Assembly (NCBI GenBank): GCA_045577655.1
Contig: JAZNIU010000020.1
Span: 1 to 49,516 of the forward strand
DNA length: 49,516 bases
From: RGIG7450 sp045577655
GTDB taxonomy: Bacteria; Bacillota; Clostridia; RUG12999
Direction: 5' to 3'
Shown: positions 7,254 through 14,997 of the stretch, in pieces
Layout of the letters: each line of letters opens with the position of its first letter
Position numbering within the stretch: position 1 is the stretch's first letter
Translations under genes and position numbers: made by a program
Notes under the pieces: generated by a model
The model's input: the letters and a program-made list of their open reading frames with translations, nothing else
Databases searched by the model: none
What the model was told of the DNA's origin: nothing

Positions 7254-8966
7254 ATGGCATCCTACTACCCGGATGAACTGATAACAGAAATAATTGCTGC
7301 CAATGATATTGTGGATGTTGCATCGTCTTACATGAAGCTTAAGAGGAGTGGCAACGGCTACAAAGGGCTATGTCCTTTTCATGGTGAAAAAACACCCTCT
7401 TTTCATATTTCGCCCGACAAACAGCTATATCACTGTTTTGGCTGCGGAGTTGGCGGCAGCGTTCTGCAGTTTGTGATGAACATTGAAAATCTGGATTTTG
7501 TTGACGGGGTAAAATTTCTTGCAGCAAGGGCAAACATTGCTTTGCCTGAAGGGGACTCCAAAGAGGAGAGCAACAGGATGCACCGTCGGAAACAGACGGT
7601 TTATAAGATAAACTCGCTTGCGGCAAAATTTTACTATGACAATCTTATGTCGAGCGATAACAAACACATACAAAATTATCTGATAGACCGCGGCATCGAT
7701 GGTGAAACGGCTGTCAGGTTCGGTATAGGTTATGCACCGGACGAATTTGACAAATGTGCAAAATTCCTGCTTGGTCAGGGTTTTTCCGAGGAAGAACTTC
7801 TGGACGCAGGGATTGTCAGAAAAAGTGAAAAAACAAATAAGATTTATGACTTTTTCCGGGGAAGAGTTATTTTCCCCATAATTGATGTAAGAGGGAATGT
7901 AGTTGCTTTTGGCGGGCGTGTAACTGACAAATCGCTTCCCAAATATTTAAACTCCTCGGATACGGTTGTATTTAACAAAAGCAAAACACTTTTTGCATTA
8001 AACGCAGCAAAAAATCATTGCCACGAAAGGCTTATTCTGTGCGAGGGATATATGGACGTAATCGCTCTGCACAAATCGGGTTTTAAAAATGCAGTTGCGG
8101 CGCTTGGTACGGCTTTTACAAAGGACCACGCCAAAATTATTTCTCGATATACCCAAGAAGTTCTGCTGTGTTACGACAGTGACGAGGCGGGGCAGAAAGC
8201 TACTGCGGCGGCAATTTCCATATTAAAAGAAATGAACATACGGACCAAGGTTTTAAATATTCCCGGAGCAAAAGACCCGGACGAATTTATAAAGAATAAA
8301 GGTCAGAAAGCTTTTGAAGAGCTTATAAATGGTTCAGAAAATGCCGTATTGTATAAAATTAACAAATTAAAACAAAAATATAATACGGATATTCTGGAAG
8401 AAAAAATCGAATTTGTAAACAGCACGGCAGAAATTCTTGCAGAGGTTGACAATCCAATCGAACTCGAATTTCTGGTTAAAGAAATTTCCACGCAGATGGG
8501 CATAAGTAAAGACTCGCTTGAAGCCCAGATTAAATCAATAAAATATTATAAAGATAAAAAGAGTTTAAAACGGGAAATAAGAAAAGCCGGTGGGCAGGAA
8601 ACGGACAAGGAAAGCATGCTACTGAGTCTGATGGCTACAAACAATACTGTCTATAATAAAATGAAAGACCTGGTGGACGAGGACTTTTTTGAAAAACCTG
8701 CCTGCAGGGAATTTTTCAGGAAACTAACACAGTTCAGAGAAAAGGGCATAGCAGCAGATGTGGCACAGATTCTGGCATCTCTTGAAAATGAAAGTGCAGT
8801 GCAGATTGCACAGTTTGTTGCTTCAGAGCAACCATACGAAGACCCTGTAAAAGCTGCCGAAGATATTTATATGGCGATGAAAAACTCAAAAAATAAACCG
8901 GGAGAGATAAAATCACCCGAAGAACTTGAAAAAATTATTGAACTTATTAAACAACAGAAGAAGTAA
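7254..8966 (+). CDS. dnaG: DNA primase
   Basis: Synthesises RNA primers for the lagging strand and works with the replicative helicase. The 570-residue protein opens with a CHC2 zinc ribbon (C40, H43, C61, C64 in CPFH and HCFGC), followed by the primase core and a TOPRIM fold with EGYMDVIALH and YDSDEAG acidic motifs. The C-terminal region is probably the helicase-interacting domain. The ATG at 7254 is preferred over an upstream in-frame start because GGGAGG lies 9 bases before it and the product starts as the family does (MASYYPDELI). It lies between the dGTPase-like gene and sigA. Confidence 0.97.
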   Translation: MASYYPDELITEIIAANDIVDVASSYMKLKRSGNGYKGLCPFHGEKTPSFHISPDKQLYHCFGCGVGGSVLQFVMNIENLDFVDGVKFLAARANIALPEGDSKEESNRMHRRKQTVYKINSLAAKFYYDNLMSSDNKHIQNYLIDRGIDGETAVRFGIGYAPDEFDKCAKFLLGQGFSEEELLDAGIVRKSEKTNKIYDFFRGRVIFPIIDVRGNVVAFGGRVTDKSLPKYLNSSDTVVFNKSKTLFALNAAKNHCHERLILCEGYMDVIALHKSGFKNAVAALGTAFTKDHAKIISRYTQEVLLCYDSDEAGQKATAAAISILKEMNIRTKVLNIPGAKDPDEFIKNKGQKAFEELINGSENAVLYKINKLKQKYNTDILEEKIEFVNSTAEILAEVDNPIELEFLVKEISTQMGISKDSLEAQIKSIKYYKDKKSLKREIRKAGGQETDKESMLLSLMATNNTVYNKMKDLVDEDFFEKPACREFFRKLTQFREKGIAADVAQILASLENESAVQIAQFVASEQPYEDPVKAAEDIYMAMKNSKNKPGEIKSPEELEKIIELIKQQKK

Positions 8967-8982
8967 TCCGGAGGATAACAAC

Positions 8983-10056
8983 ATGGAATCTAACGAAAAA
9001 GTATTAGCCATTAAAAAGCTTATAGAAATGGGAAAGAAAAGAGCCGTATTGTCTTACAAGGATGTTGAAGAAACAATAGGCGATCTGGAACTTGAACCGG
9101 AACAGATTGAAAACATATACGAAGAGCTTGAAAATTTGGGCGTTGAGATTGTAAACGACCTGGACAAAGAGCTTGAGGAAATTCAGCAGAACGGTGAAGA
9201 AAAAATTGATATTACACTTCCCGATGGAATAAGTGTTGACGACCCTGTCAGAATGTATCTTAAAGAGATTGGTAAAGTGCCTCTTTTAACAATTGAAGAG
9301 GAAGCGGTTCTTGCGCAAAAAATGGTTGACGGCGACGAAGCAGCAAAGAAAAAACTTGCCGAAGCTAATCTTCGTCTTGTTGTAAGTATTGCAAAAAGAT
9401 ATGTCGGCAGAGGAATGATGTTTTTGGACCTCATTCAAGAGGGTAATTTAGGTCTTATAAAAGCTGTTGAAAAGTTCGATTATAATAAAGGTTATAAATT
9501 CTCAACATATGCAACATGGTGGATAAGACAGGCTATCACCCGTGCTATTGCTGACCAGGCAAGAACAATAAGAATACCTGTTCATATGGTTGAGACAATA
9601 AATAAACTCATCAGAGAGTCAAGAAGACTTCTTCAGGAATTGGGAAGAGAACCTACCCCGGATGAACTTGCAAAAGAACTTAACATGACTTATGAAAAAG
9701 TCAGAGAAATCATGAAAATTGCCCAGGAACCTGTATCCCTTGAAACACCGATAGGTGAGGAGGAGGACAGCCATCTCGGCGACTTTATTCCGGACGAAGA
9801 TGCACCGGCTCCTGCCGAAGCAGCATCGTATATGTTCCTCCGTGAGCAGCTTACAGATGTTCTGGATACTTTAACATCAAGAGAAGCGAGGGTTTTAAAG
9901 CTTCGTTTCGGTCTTGAAGATGGTCGTTCAAGAACTCTTGAAGAGGTTGGAAAAGAATTTAATGTAACAAGGGAGCGTATCCGTCAGATTGAGGCGAAAG
10001 CACTCAGAAAACTGCGTCATCCCTCAAGAAGCAAAAAACTTAAAGACTACCTCTAA
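8983..10056 (+). CDS. sigA: RNA polymerase major sigma factor SigA/RpoD
   Basis: Primary sigma factor directing RNA polymerase to TTGACA/TATAAT promoters, many of which are visible in this window. The 357-residue protein has a short acidic region 1.1, region 1.2 (DDPVRMYLKEIG), regions 2.1-2.4 (NLRLVVSIAKRYVGRG through FSTYATWWIRQAITRA), region 3 (IPVHMVETINK) and the region 4 helix-turn-helix (LEEVGKEFNVTRERIRQIEAKAL). No large non-conserved insert, as is usual in Firmicutes. ATG at 8983 follows GGAGG by 8 bases. Last gene of the dgt-dnaG-sigA unit, ended by the terminator at 10095-10130. Confidence 0.97.
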   Translation: MESNEKVLAIKKLIEMGKKRAVLSYKDVEETIGDLELEPEQIENIYEELENLGVEIVNDLDKELEEIQQNGEEKIDITLPDGISVDDPVRMYLKEIGKVPLLTIEEEAVLAQKMVDGDEAAKKKLAEANLRLVVSIAKRYVGRGMMFLDLIQEGNLGLIKAVEKFDYNKGYKFSTYATWWIRQAITRAIADQARTIRIPVHMVETINKLIRESRRLLQELGREPTPDELAKELNMTYEKVREIMKIAQEPVSLETPIGEEEDSHLGDFIPDEDAPAPAEAASYMFLREQLTDVLDTLTSREARVLKLRFGLEDGRSRTLEEVGKEFNVTRERIRQIEAKALRKLRHPSRSKKLKDYL

Positions 10057-10094
10057 AAAATGCGGCAAATAGAGAATGGTTGCCGTTAATACAT

Positions 10095-10130
10095 AAGCAG
10101 AAATTTCCCTTTGAAATTTCTGCTTTTTTT
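10095..10130 (+). terminator. terminator of the dgt-dnaG-sigA operon
   Basis: AAGCAGAAATTTC (10095-10107) and GAAATTTCTGCTT (10113-10125) form a perfect 13-bp stem with a CCTTT loop, followed by a T-run to 10130. A weaker CGGCAA/TTGCCG pairing lies just upstream (10063-10085). Confidence 0.92.
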
Positions 10131-10141
10131 ATTGAAATATA

Positions 10142-10170
10142 TTGACTTTAAAATGGTAAAGAGGTACAAT
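10142..10170 (+). promoter_or_regulatory. promoter of the tandem MATE genes
   Basis: TTGACT (10142-10147) and TACAAT (10165-10170) with a 17-bp spacer, 31 bp before the first MATE start codon. Confidence 0.7.
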
Positions 10171-10201
10171 GTGCTAAGAAGACAAAAAAAGAGGGATTAT
10201 T

Positions 10202-11569
10202 ATGGGAAAAAACAGAAGCATTGATATGTGTAACGGCCCGCTTTTGCCACAGATATTTGCATATTTTTTGCCGCTTGTGCTCACAAATATTCTGCAACAA
10301 CTGTATAACTCTGCAGACCAGATTGTAGCAGGGAAATTTGCAGGTGACACTGCTCTTGCGGCAATCGGTGCTACAGGTTCGCTTTCGCTTGTATTCATAA
10401 ATATTCTTATCGGTGTTTCAATAGGCGCAAGTACCATAATTGCTCAGCGAATCGGGGCAGCGGACAGTGAATCTGTTTCAAGGTCGGTGCACACCTCTTT
10501 TGCGCTTGGTATCATTGGCGGAATAATCTTTGGTCTTGTTGGAATAATCTTTTGCAGACCTCTTTTAACTGTTATGGGAACACCGGCAGATGTCATTGAT
10601 ATGTCGGTTAAATATATGAAAATTATTTTTGCGGGACTTCCTTTTGCTACGGTGTTCAATTTTAACACTGCAGTACTAAGAGCAAAAGGAGATACAAAAC
10701 GTCCACTTGTAATTCTTGCTCTGTCGGGAGCCATAAACGTTGTTTTAAACATATTTTTTGTTGTGGCGCTTAAAATGGACGTGGACGGGGTTGCTCTTGC
10801 AACTATAATTTCTCAAGGCATTTCGTGTTTCCTTACAACACGATATCTCATTTTGGAAGAATATCCCTACAGACTTGAAATAAAACAGACAAAAATTCAT
10901 AAAACCGAATGTGGTGATATTTTAAAAAACGGTGTACCTAACGGTATCAGAGCATCCCTTTTTTCAATATCAAATATAATAATACAGTCAGCAGTCAATT
11001 CTTTCGGTTCATTTGCAATGGCAGGGGTTGCAGCAGCTTCCACTATTGACGGACTGCTTTATGTAATATTAAATTCTCTTTCAAATGCGGCAACAATTTT
11101 CTGCGGTCAAAATTTTGGTGCAAAAAAATACGACAGAATTCTAAAAAGCATTTTTCTTTGCAGTATAATGGCCATAGGTTTTGGTCTTGTAGTTGGCGGA
11201 ATAGGTCTTCTGTTTAAAGAAACGCTTGTAGGAATTTTTGTAAGTGACGCCCAGTCAATAAAATACGGCGCAGAGGTTGTGGGGATAGTTATGATAACAT
11301 ATTTTCTCTGTGGTCTTATGGAAATCGGCAGTGGTGCACTTTCTGCTATAAACCATGCTACAAATTCTGTGATAAACTCAATTATCGGACTTGTTTTTAT
11401 AAGAATTTTATGGATTTTCACATACTTTGCAGCCAACAGGACAATTTCAAATTTGTATATAAGCTACCCGCTTTCCTGGATAGGAACAATTTTGCTTCAT
11501 ATAATCTGCTTTATTTGGCATTTCAGAAAACTCAGAAAGGAACGTTCAAATGGCTATAAAAGAAATTGA
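10202..11569 (+). CDS. MATE family efflux transporter (first of tandem pair)
   Basis: Multidrug and toxic compound extrusion family transporter of 455 residues, with about twelve hydrophobic segments in two homologous halves; it would exchange cations (Na+ or H+) for organic substrates at the cytoplasmic membrane. Family-typical segments include LPLVLTNILQQLYNSADQIVAGKFAG-like N-terminal sequence, the PADVIDMSVKYMKI loop and RAKGDTKRPL between helices. ATG at 10202 follows AGAGGGA. It overlaps the next gene, a close paralogue, by 20 bp. Substrate unknown. Confidence 0.92.
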   Translation: MGKNRSIDMCNGPLLPQIFAYFLPLVLTNILQQLYNSADQIVAGKFAGDTALAAIGATGSLSLVFINILIGVSIGASTIIAQRIGAADSESVSRSVHTSFALGIIGGIIFGLVGIIFCRPLLTVMGTPADVIDMSVKYMKIIFAGLPFATVFNFNTAVLRAKGDTKRPLVILALSGAINVVLNIFFVVALKMDVDGVALATIISQGISCFLTTRYLILEEYPYRLEIKQTKIHKTECGDILKNGVPNGIRASLFSISNIIIQSAVNSFGSFAMAGVAAASTIDGLLYVILNSLSNAATIFCGQNFGAKKYDRILKSIFLCSIMAIGFGLVVGGIGLLFKETLVGIFVSDAQSIKYGAEVVGIVMITYFLCGLMEIGSGALSAINHATNSVINSIIGLVFIRILWIFTYFAANRTISNLYISYPLSWIGTILLHIICFIWHFRKLRKERSNGYKRN

Positions 11570-12911
11570 TATGCGGTCAGGCAGTCTGCTGCCTAAAATA
11601 ATTGCTTTTACAGTGCCGCTTATCCTTACAAATTTGTTACAGCAAATGTATAATATAATTGACCAGATTGTTGCCGGAAGATTTTCAGGAAGCTCAACCC
11701 TTGCTGCAATCGGTGCGACAGGACATTTAACCTCACTGCTGACAAATGTTCTTATAGGTGTTTCGGTTGGTGTCAGTGCGGTTATTGCACAGATGGTGGG
11801 AGAGGGAAACAAAGAATCGGTATCAAAATCTGTGCATACATCGATAGGGGTTAGTATTATAGGCGGAATATTTTTTGGCGTTTTCGGGGTGTTTTTTGCA
11901 AAACCGCTACTTGCCTTTATGGGAACGCCGGCAGATATAATTGATTTGTCAGCTTCATATATGAGAATAATTTTTGGTGGCCTTATTACATTGTCAATCT
12001 ACAATTTTGGCAGTGCGGTGTTAAGAGCGAAAGGAGACACAAAACGTCCTCTTGTAATCCTTATAATAGCCGGGGGGATTAAGACAATACTTACAACTGT
12101 TTTTGTTATTGTATTTAATTTTGGCGTTCGTGCAATCGCCTATACTACTATTATTTCGCAGACGATTTCGTCGATTCTTGTCTTATATTGTCTGTTAAAA
12201 GAAGAAAATGAATACAGACTGTTCGTTAAGAAAATAAAAATACATTTTCACGAGCTTAAAAGAATTCTGGTTATGGGCGTGCCGATGGGGATACAGACAT
12301 CGATGTTTTCCATATCAAACGTTGTTATACAATCGTCAATAAACTCTTTTGGTACAATTGCCGTTGCGGGAGGCGCAGCTGCAAACAACATAAACAGTCT
12401 ACTGTATACAGTGCTCAACTCAATGTCCCATTCTTCCACCATTTTCTGTGGACAAAACCATGGAGCAAAAAAATATGATAGGGTTTTAAAATCCTTGGTT
12501 TTGTGTTGCGGTATTGTTATGGTGGTCGGAACAGTTCTCGGAGGACTTTGCTACATTTTCAGTAAAAACATCGTTGGCATATTTGTGGAAGACAATAAAG
12601 CTATTATGTATGGAGTACAAATTGCGAATATCATTTCAATAACATATTGGTTAAGCGGACTTATGGAGACGGTGAGTGGCGCGCTCAGGGCAATTGATAA
12701 GTCAACTCATGCAATGGTAAATTCGCTGATTGGTCTTTGCGTTTTCAGAATTATATGGGTATATACATATTTTGCAAGCCACAGGGGACTTGACATTCTC
12801 TATTATTCATATCCCATTTCTTGGATTATAGCACTGGTGCTAAACTTGACAATGTTTGTATTTTACTTTTTAAAAATATATAAAAACAAAAATAGCACTG
12901 TTTCGATATGA
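11550..12911 (+). CDS. MATE family efflux transporter (second of tandem pair)
   Basis: Second MATE exporter, 453 residues, clearly paralogous to the preceding gene: the same order of motifs (LPLILTNLLQQMYN, GTPADIIDLSASYMRI, RAKGDTKRPL, FCGQNHGAKKYDR) and the same length. It starts inside the 3' end of the first gene with an AAAGGAA site, so the two are co-translated. The stop codon lies within the loop and stem of a bidirectional terminator. The pair arose by duplication; a MATE protein normally works alone, so they may serve different substrates. Substrate unknown. Confidence 0.92.
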   Translation: MAIKEIDMRSGSLLPKIIAFTVPLILTNLLQQMYNIIDQIVAGRFSGSSTLAAIGATGHLTSLLTNVLIGVSVGVSAVIAQMVGEGNKESVSKSVHTSIGVSIIGGIFFGVFGVFFAKPLLAFMGTPADIIDLSASYMRIIFGGLITLSIYNFGSAVLRAKGDTKRPLVILIIAGGIKTILTTVFVIVFNFGVRAIAYTTIISQTISSILVLYCLLKEENEYRLFVKKIKIHFHELKRILVMGVPMGIQTSMFSISNVVIQSSINSFGTIAVAGGAAANNINSLLYTVLNSMSHSSTIFCGQNHGAKKYDRVLKSLVLCCGIVMVVGTVLGGLCYIFSKNIVGIFVEDNKAIMYGVQIANIISITYWLSGLMETVSGALRAIDKSTHAMVNSLIGLCVFRIIWVYTYFASHRGLDILYYSYPISWIIALVLNLTMFVFYFLKIYKNKNSTVSI

Positions 12912-12927
12912 AACAGTGCTATTTTTT
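12891..12927. terminator. bidirectional terminator between MATE pair and trmK
   Basis: AATAGCACTGTTTC (12891-12904) pairs perfectly with 12910-12923 around GATAT, followed by a T-run. An A-rich run before the stem provides the minus-strand tail. Stop codons of both converging genes (12909-12911 plus, 12919-12921 minus) are embedded in it. Confidence 0.9.
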
Positions 12928-13572
12928 ATAAAGCTCTTTTAATTTAATGAAAGATTCCATTTGTCCGTCATTTTCACCGGCAGAAAGTTGAGAAAGGGCT
13001 CTGTCTATTTTTCTAATTTCCTGGTTTGAATATTCTTCCCACAAAACGTCTTTTTTAAGCAGGGGAGAAACAATATATTCTTCTTCACTCCATAAAGGTT
13101 CTATGCCTTTTTTAGCGTGGATGATTATATACATTTTGGTCTTTTCTTTGACAAGTTTTTCTTTTAGTATTCTATATCCGAGAGTATGGAGTGTTTTTCT
13201 GAGAGAGGGAATATTTCTCATGGGTTGAAGAATAAATTCTTCCAGTCCTTCGGGAACAAAATCCGACAAAATGTGTGAAATCATTTCACCGCCCATTCCG
13301 GCAATTACAGCAATGTCTGCTTCGTTTGGTCTTATGCCGTTCAGCCCATCGGCAAGTTCAAGCCGTGTTTTGTCGGTAAGCCCATATAATCTAATGTTTT
13401 TTTCGGCGCTTAAAAGAGGCCCTTTTTTTATGTCAGAACAAACAGAAAAGCTCGCTTTACCGGTTTTCAGAAGATATATTGGTAAAAGTGCGTGGTCCGT
13501 ACCGATATCGGCAACTCTTTTGCCTCCATCTATCATTTCTGCGATTGCAAGAAGCCTTGGAGAAAGTTTCAC
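12919..13572 (-). CDS. trmK: tRNA (adenine(22)-N1)-methyltransferase TrmK
   Basis: SAM-dependent methyltransferase that makes m1A22 in tRNA in Gram-positive bacteria. The 217-residue protein begins LSPRLLAIAEMI and has the family-specific SAM motif VADIGTDHALLP (20-31), an acidic strand-end in VCSDIKKGP, the GMGGE motif near residue 91 and the LQPMRN motif (normally NPPY-like position). It starts with GTG at 13572, supported by GGAGGTGG directly upstream. In many Firmicutes trmK follows sigA; here the MATE pair lies between and trmK is inverted. Its common partner of the Nif3/YqfO family is not next to it. Confidence 0.9.
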   Translation of the reverse strand: MKLSPRLLAIAEMIDGGKRVADIGTDHALLPIYLLKTGKASFSVCSDIKKGPLLSAEKNIRLYGLTDKTRLELADGLNGIRPNEADIAVIAGMGGEMISHILSDFVPEGLEEFILQPMRNIPSLRKTLHTLGYRILKEKLVKEKTKMYIIIHAKKGIEPLWSEEEYIVSPLLKKDVLWEEYSNQEIRKIDRALSQLSAGENDGQMESFIKLKELYKK

Positions 13573-13653
13573 TGTTCCACCTCCGGTTCATGAACTTAAA
13601 GATAATATAAATATTATATAATATATCACGAAATTTTTCAACACTTTTTACTA

Positions 13654-13682
13654 TTGAAAATTGATTTTATATGTGATAGTAT
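13654..13682 (+). promoter_or_regulatory. candidate promoter of the membrane protein/phosphoesterase pair
   Basis: TTGAAA (13654-13659) and TAGTAT (13677-13682) are 17 bp apart in an AT-rich spacer. An overlapping TATAAA starts at 13680 but lacks a well-placed -35. Confidence 0.4.
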
Positions 13683-13714
13683 AAAAGGTAGACATTTATG
13701 AAAGGACGATTTTA

Positions 13715-14137
13715 ATGAAAAAATTTATTTTATTTATACTTTGTGTGGCTATCTTGGTGGGTGGAGTTATGTTTGCTCTCAGAGCGTGCGACAGTGAAAA
13801 CCCGACAGGTGAGAATGTTCCGCCGAATAATGAGGTTGTTCAGCCAAACACCGAAAAGGACCCGATGGCAGAATTAAATAACAGAGATAACGACGGTGAT
13901 GAGGTAACATATTCAGAAAATGAAGTTTATATCGGAACCGGTATTTATAACGGTAAAGTGGATACTTCTTTTATAGAAGTTATTCTTGAAGCAGAAGGTC
14001 CGATGCTTCAGATTTGCAAGCTTTCGCCCGAGCTTGCTGATAAGTTTTCTTCCTATGGGTTTGCTGTGGGAAGCATACTTTCATTCAAATATAAAATGGT
14101 AAATGAACAGTTTGTAATTACAGAGATAATTCAATGA
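13715..14137 (+). CDS. small membrane-anchored or secreted protein, function unknown
   Basis: 140 residues that I do not recognise. The N-terminus is a signal or anchor (MKKFILFILCVAILVGGVM), followed by ALRACDS; the cysteine could be lipidated, but arginine at the -2 position is a poor lipobox. Residues about 28-65 are a low-complexity linker rich in Asn, Pro, Glu and Asp. The C-terminal 75 residues form a compact beta-rich segment (EVYIGTGIYNGKVDTSFIEVILE). The stop overlaps the start of the phosphoesterase gene (ATGA), so they form a coupled pair and probably act together at the cell surface. AAAGGACG precedes the ATG. Confidence 0.75.
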   Translation: MKKFILFILCVAILVGGVMFALRACDSENPTGENVPPNNEVVQPNTEKDPMAELNNRDNDGDEVTYSENEVYIGTGIYNGKVDTSFIEVILEAEGPMLQICKLSPELADKFSSYGFAVGSILSFKYKMVNEQFVITEIIQ

Positions 14138-14931
14138 TTTACATTATATTATTTGTTCTGATTATACTTATTGCGGTTTATTCTTTTTATAAAACCAAGA
14201 CATTAAATGTAAGAAGAATAATTGTTCCGAATGCACCCTATTCGCTTCAGGGCAAAACGATTGCGGTTTTTTCGGATGTACATATCGGTTTTTTTGTCAG
14301 TATTGAGCAGTTTGAAAAATGTATTGATAAAATAAATTCTCTGCATCCCGACTACGTTTTTTTTGCAGGGGATTTAGTGGACAAAGCACAACATAACAAC
14401 TCTCCGCTTCTAAAGCAGGTAGTATCAGTTCTTTCAAAACTTAAACCGGTTTATGGTAAATTTGCAGTTTTGGGGAATACTGACTATTGTATGTCAACAG
14501 TTAAAGAGTTTTCTGTTGCAGCGCTTACATTAAGCGGTTTTACAATTCTTAAAAACACAGCAGTTCGTTTGGCGGAAGATGCTGTTCTTATTGGTCTTAA
14601 AGAAAGCAACAATAATATTCCGGATATAAAAACACCGGTGTCAATTGCATCAAAAAACGATTTTAAGATTTTGTTGTCCCACCAGCCTGATATGGTGGAC
14701 ACTGCTTCGAAATTTGACATTGATGTCCAGGTTTCAGGGCATTCCCACGGCGGTCAGATTTTTCTTGGGCCGCTAACCGAATATATGCTGCCTGCAGGTT
14801 GCAAAAAATATTACAGAGGAATGTCTAAGGTGGGTAAAACCAAACTCTATATTTCACACGGGGTAGGCGTGAGCACAATTCCTTTCCGCCTCTTTTCAAA
14901 CCCGGATGTAATGCTTTTAAAATTCAGATAA
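14134..14931 (+). CDS. membrane-anchored metallophosphoesterase (YkuE/YaeI-like)
   Basis: Calcineurin-like phosphoesterase of 265 residues with one N-terminal membrane helix (about 2-18). The two-metal site motifs are present: D48 and H50 in FSDVHIG, D80 in AGDLVD, N115 in the third motif, H183 in LLSHQPD, and H203/H205 in SGHSHGG. The third motif reads GNTD (114-117) instead of the near-universal GNH[DE], so the catalytic histidine is replaced by threonine. Metal binding should survive; activity may be altered. Homologues act on UDP-sugar or phospholipid-type substrates, but none can be assigned here. Coupled to the upstream small membrane protein. Confidence 0.87.
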   Translation: MIYIILFVLIILIAVYSFYKTKTLNVRRIIVPNAPYSLQGKTIAVFSDVHIGFFVSIEQFEKCIDKINSLHPDYVFFAGDLVDKAQHNNSPLLKQVVSVLSKLKPVYGKFAVLGNTDYCMSTVKEFSVAALTLSGFTILKNTAVRLAEDAVLIGLKESNNNIPDIKTPVSIASKNDFKILLSHQPDMVDTASKFDIDVQVSGHSHGGQIFLGPLTEYMLPAGCKKYYRGMSKVGKTKLYISHGVGVSTIPFRLFSNPDVMLLKFR

Positions 14932-14932
14932 A

Positions 14933-14963
14933 ATGATTTATTTTTGTTCCGCAAATAAATCAT
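14933..14963. terminator. inverted repeat between phosphoesterase and nadE, weak terminator
   Basis: ATGATTTATTT (14933-14943) and AAATAAATCAT (14953-14963) form a perfect 11-bp but AT-only-rich stem. It is flanked by A-runs rather than a T-run on the plus strand, so termination into nadE is doubtful. Confidence 0.35.
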
Positions 14964-14997
14964 AAAAAATATTGCGGACAGAAAGGCCTTGTATTTT

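Noticed and set aside
12899..12915. parS-like TGTTTC...GAAACA
   Set aside because: The spacer is 5 bp (GATAT) rather than the ACGT core of the parS consensus, and the sequence is part of the convincing bidirectional terminator.
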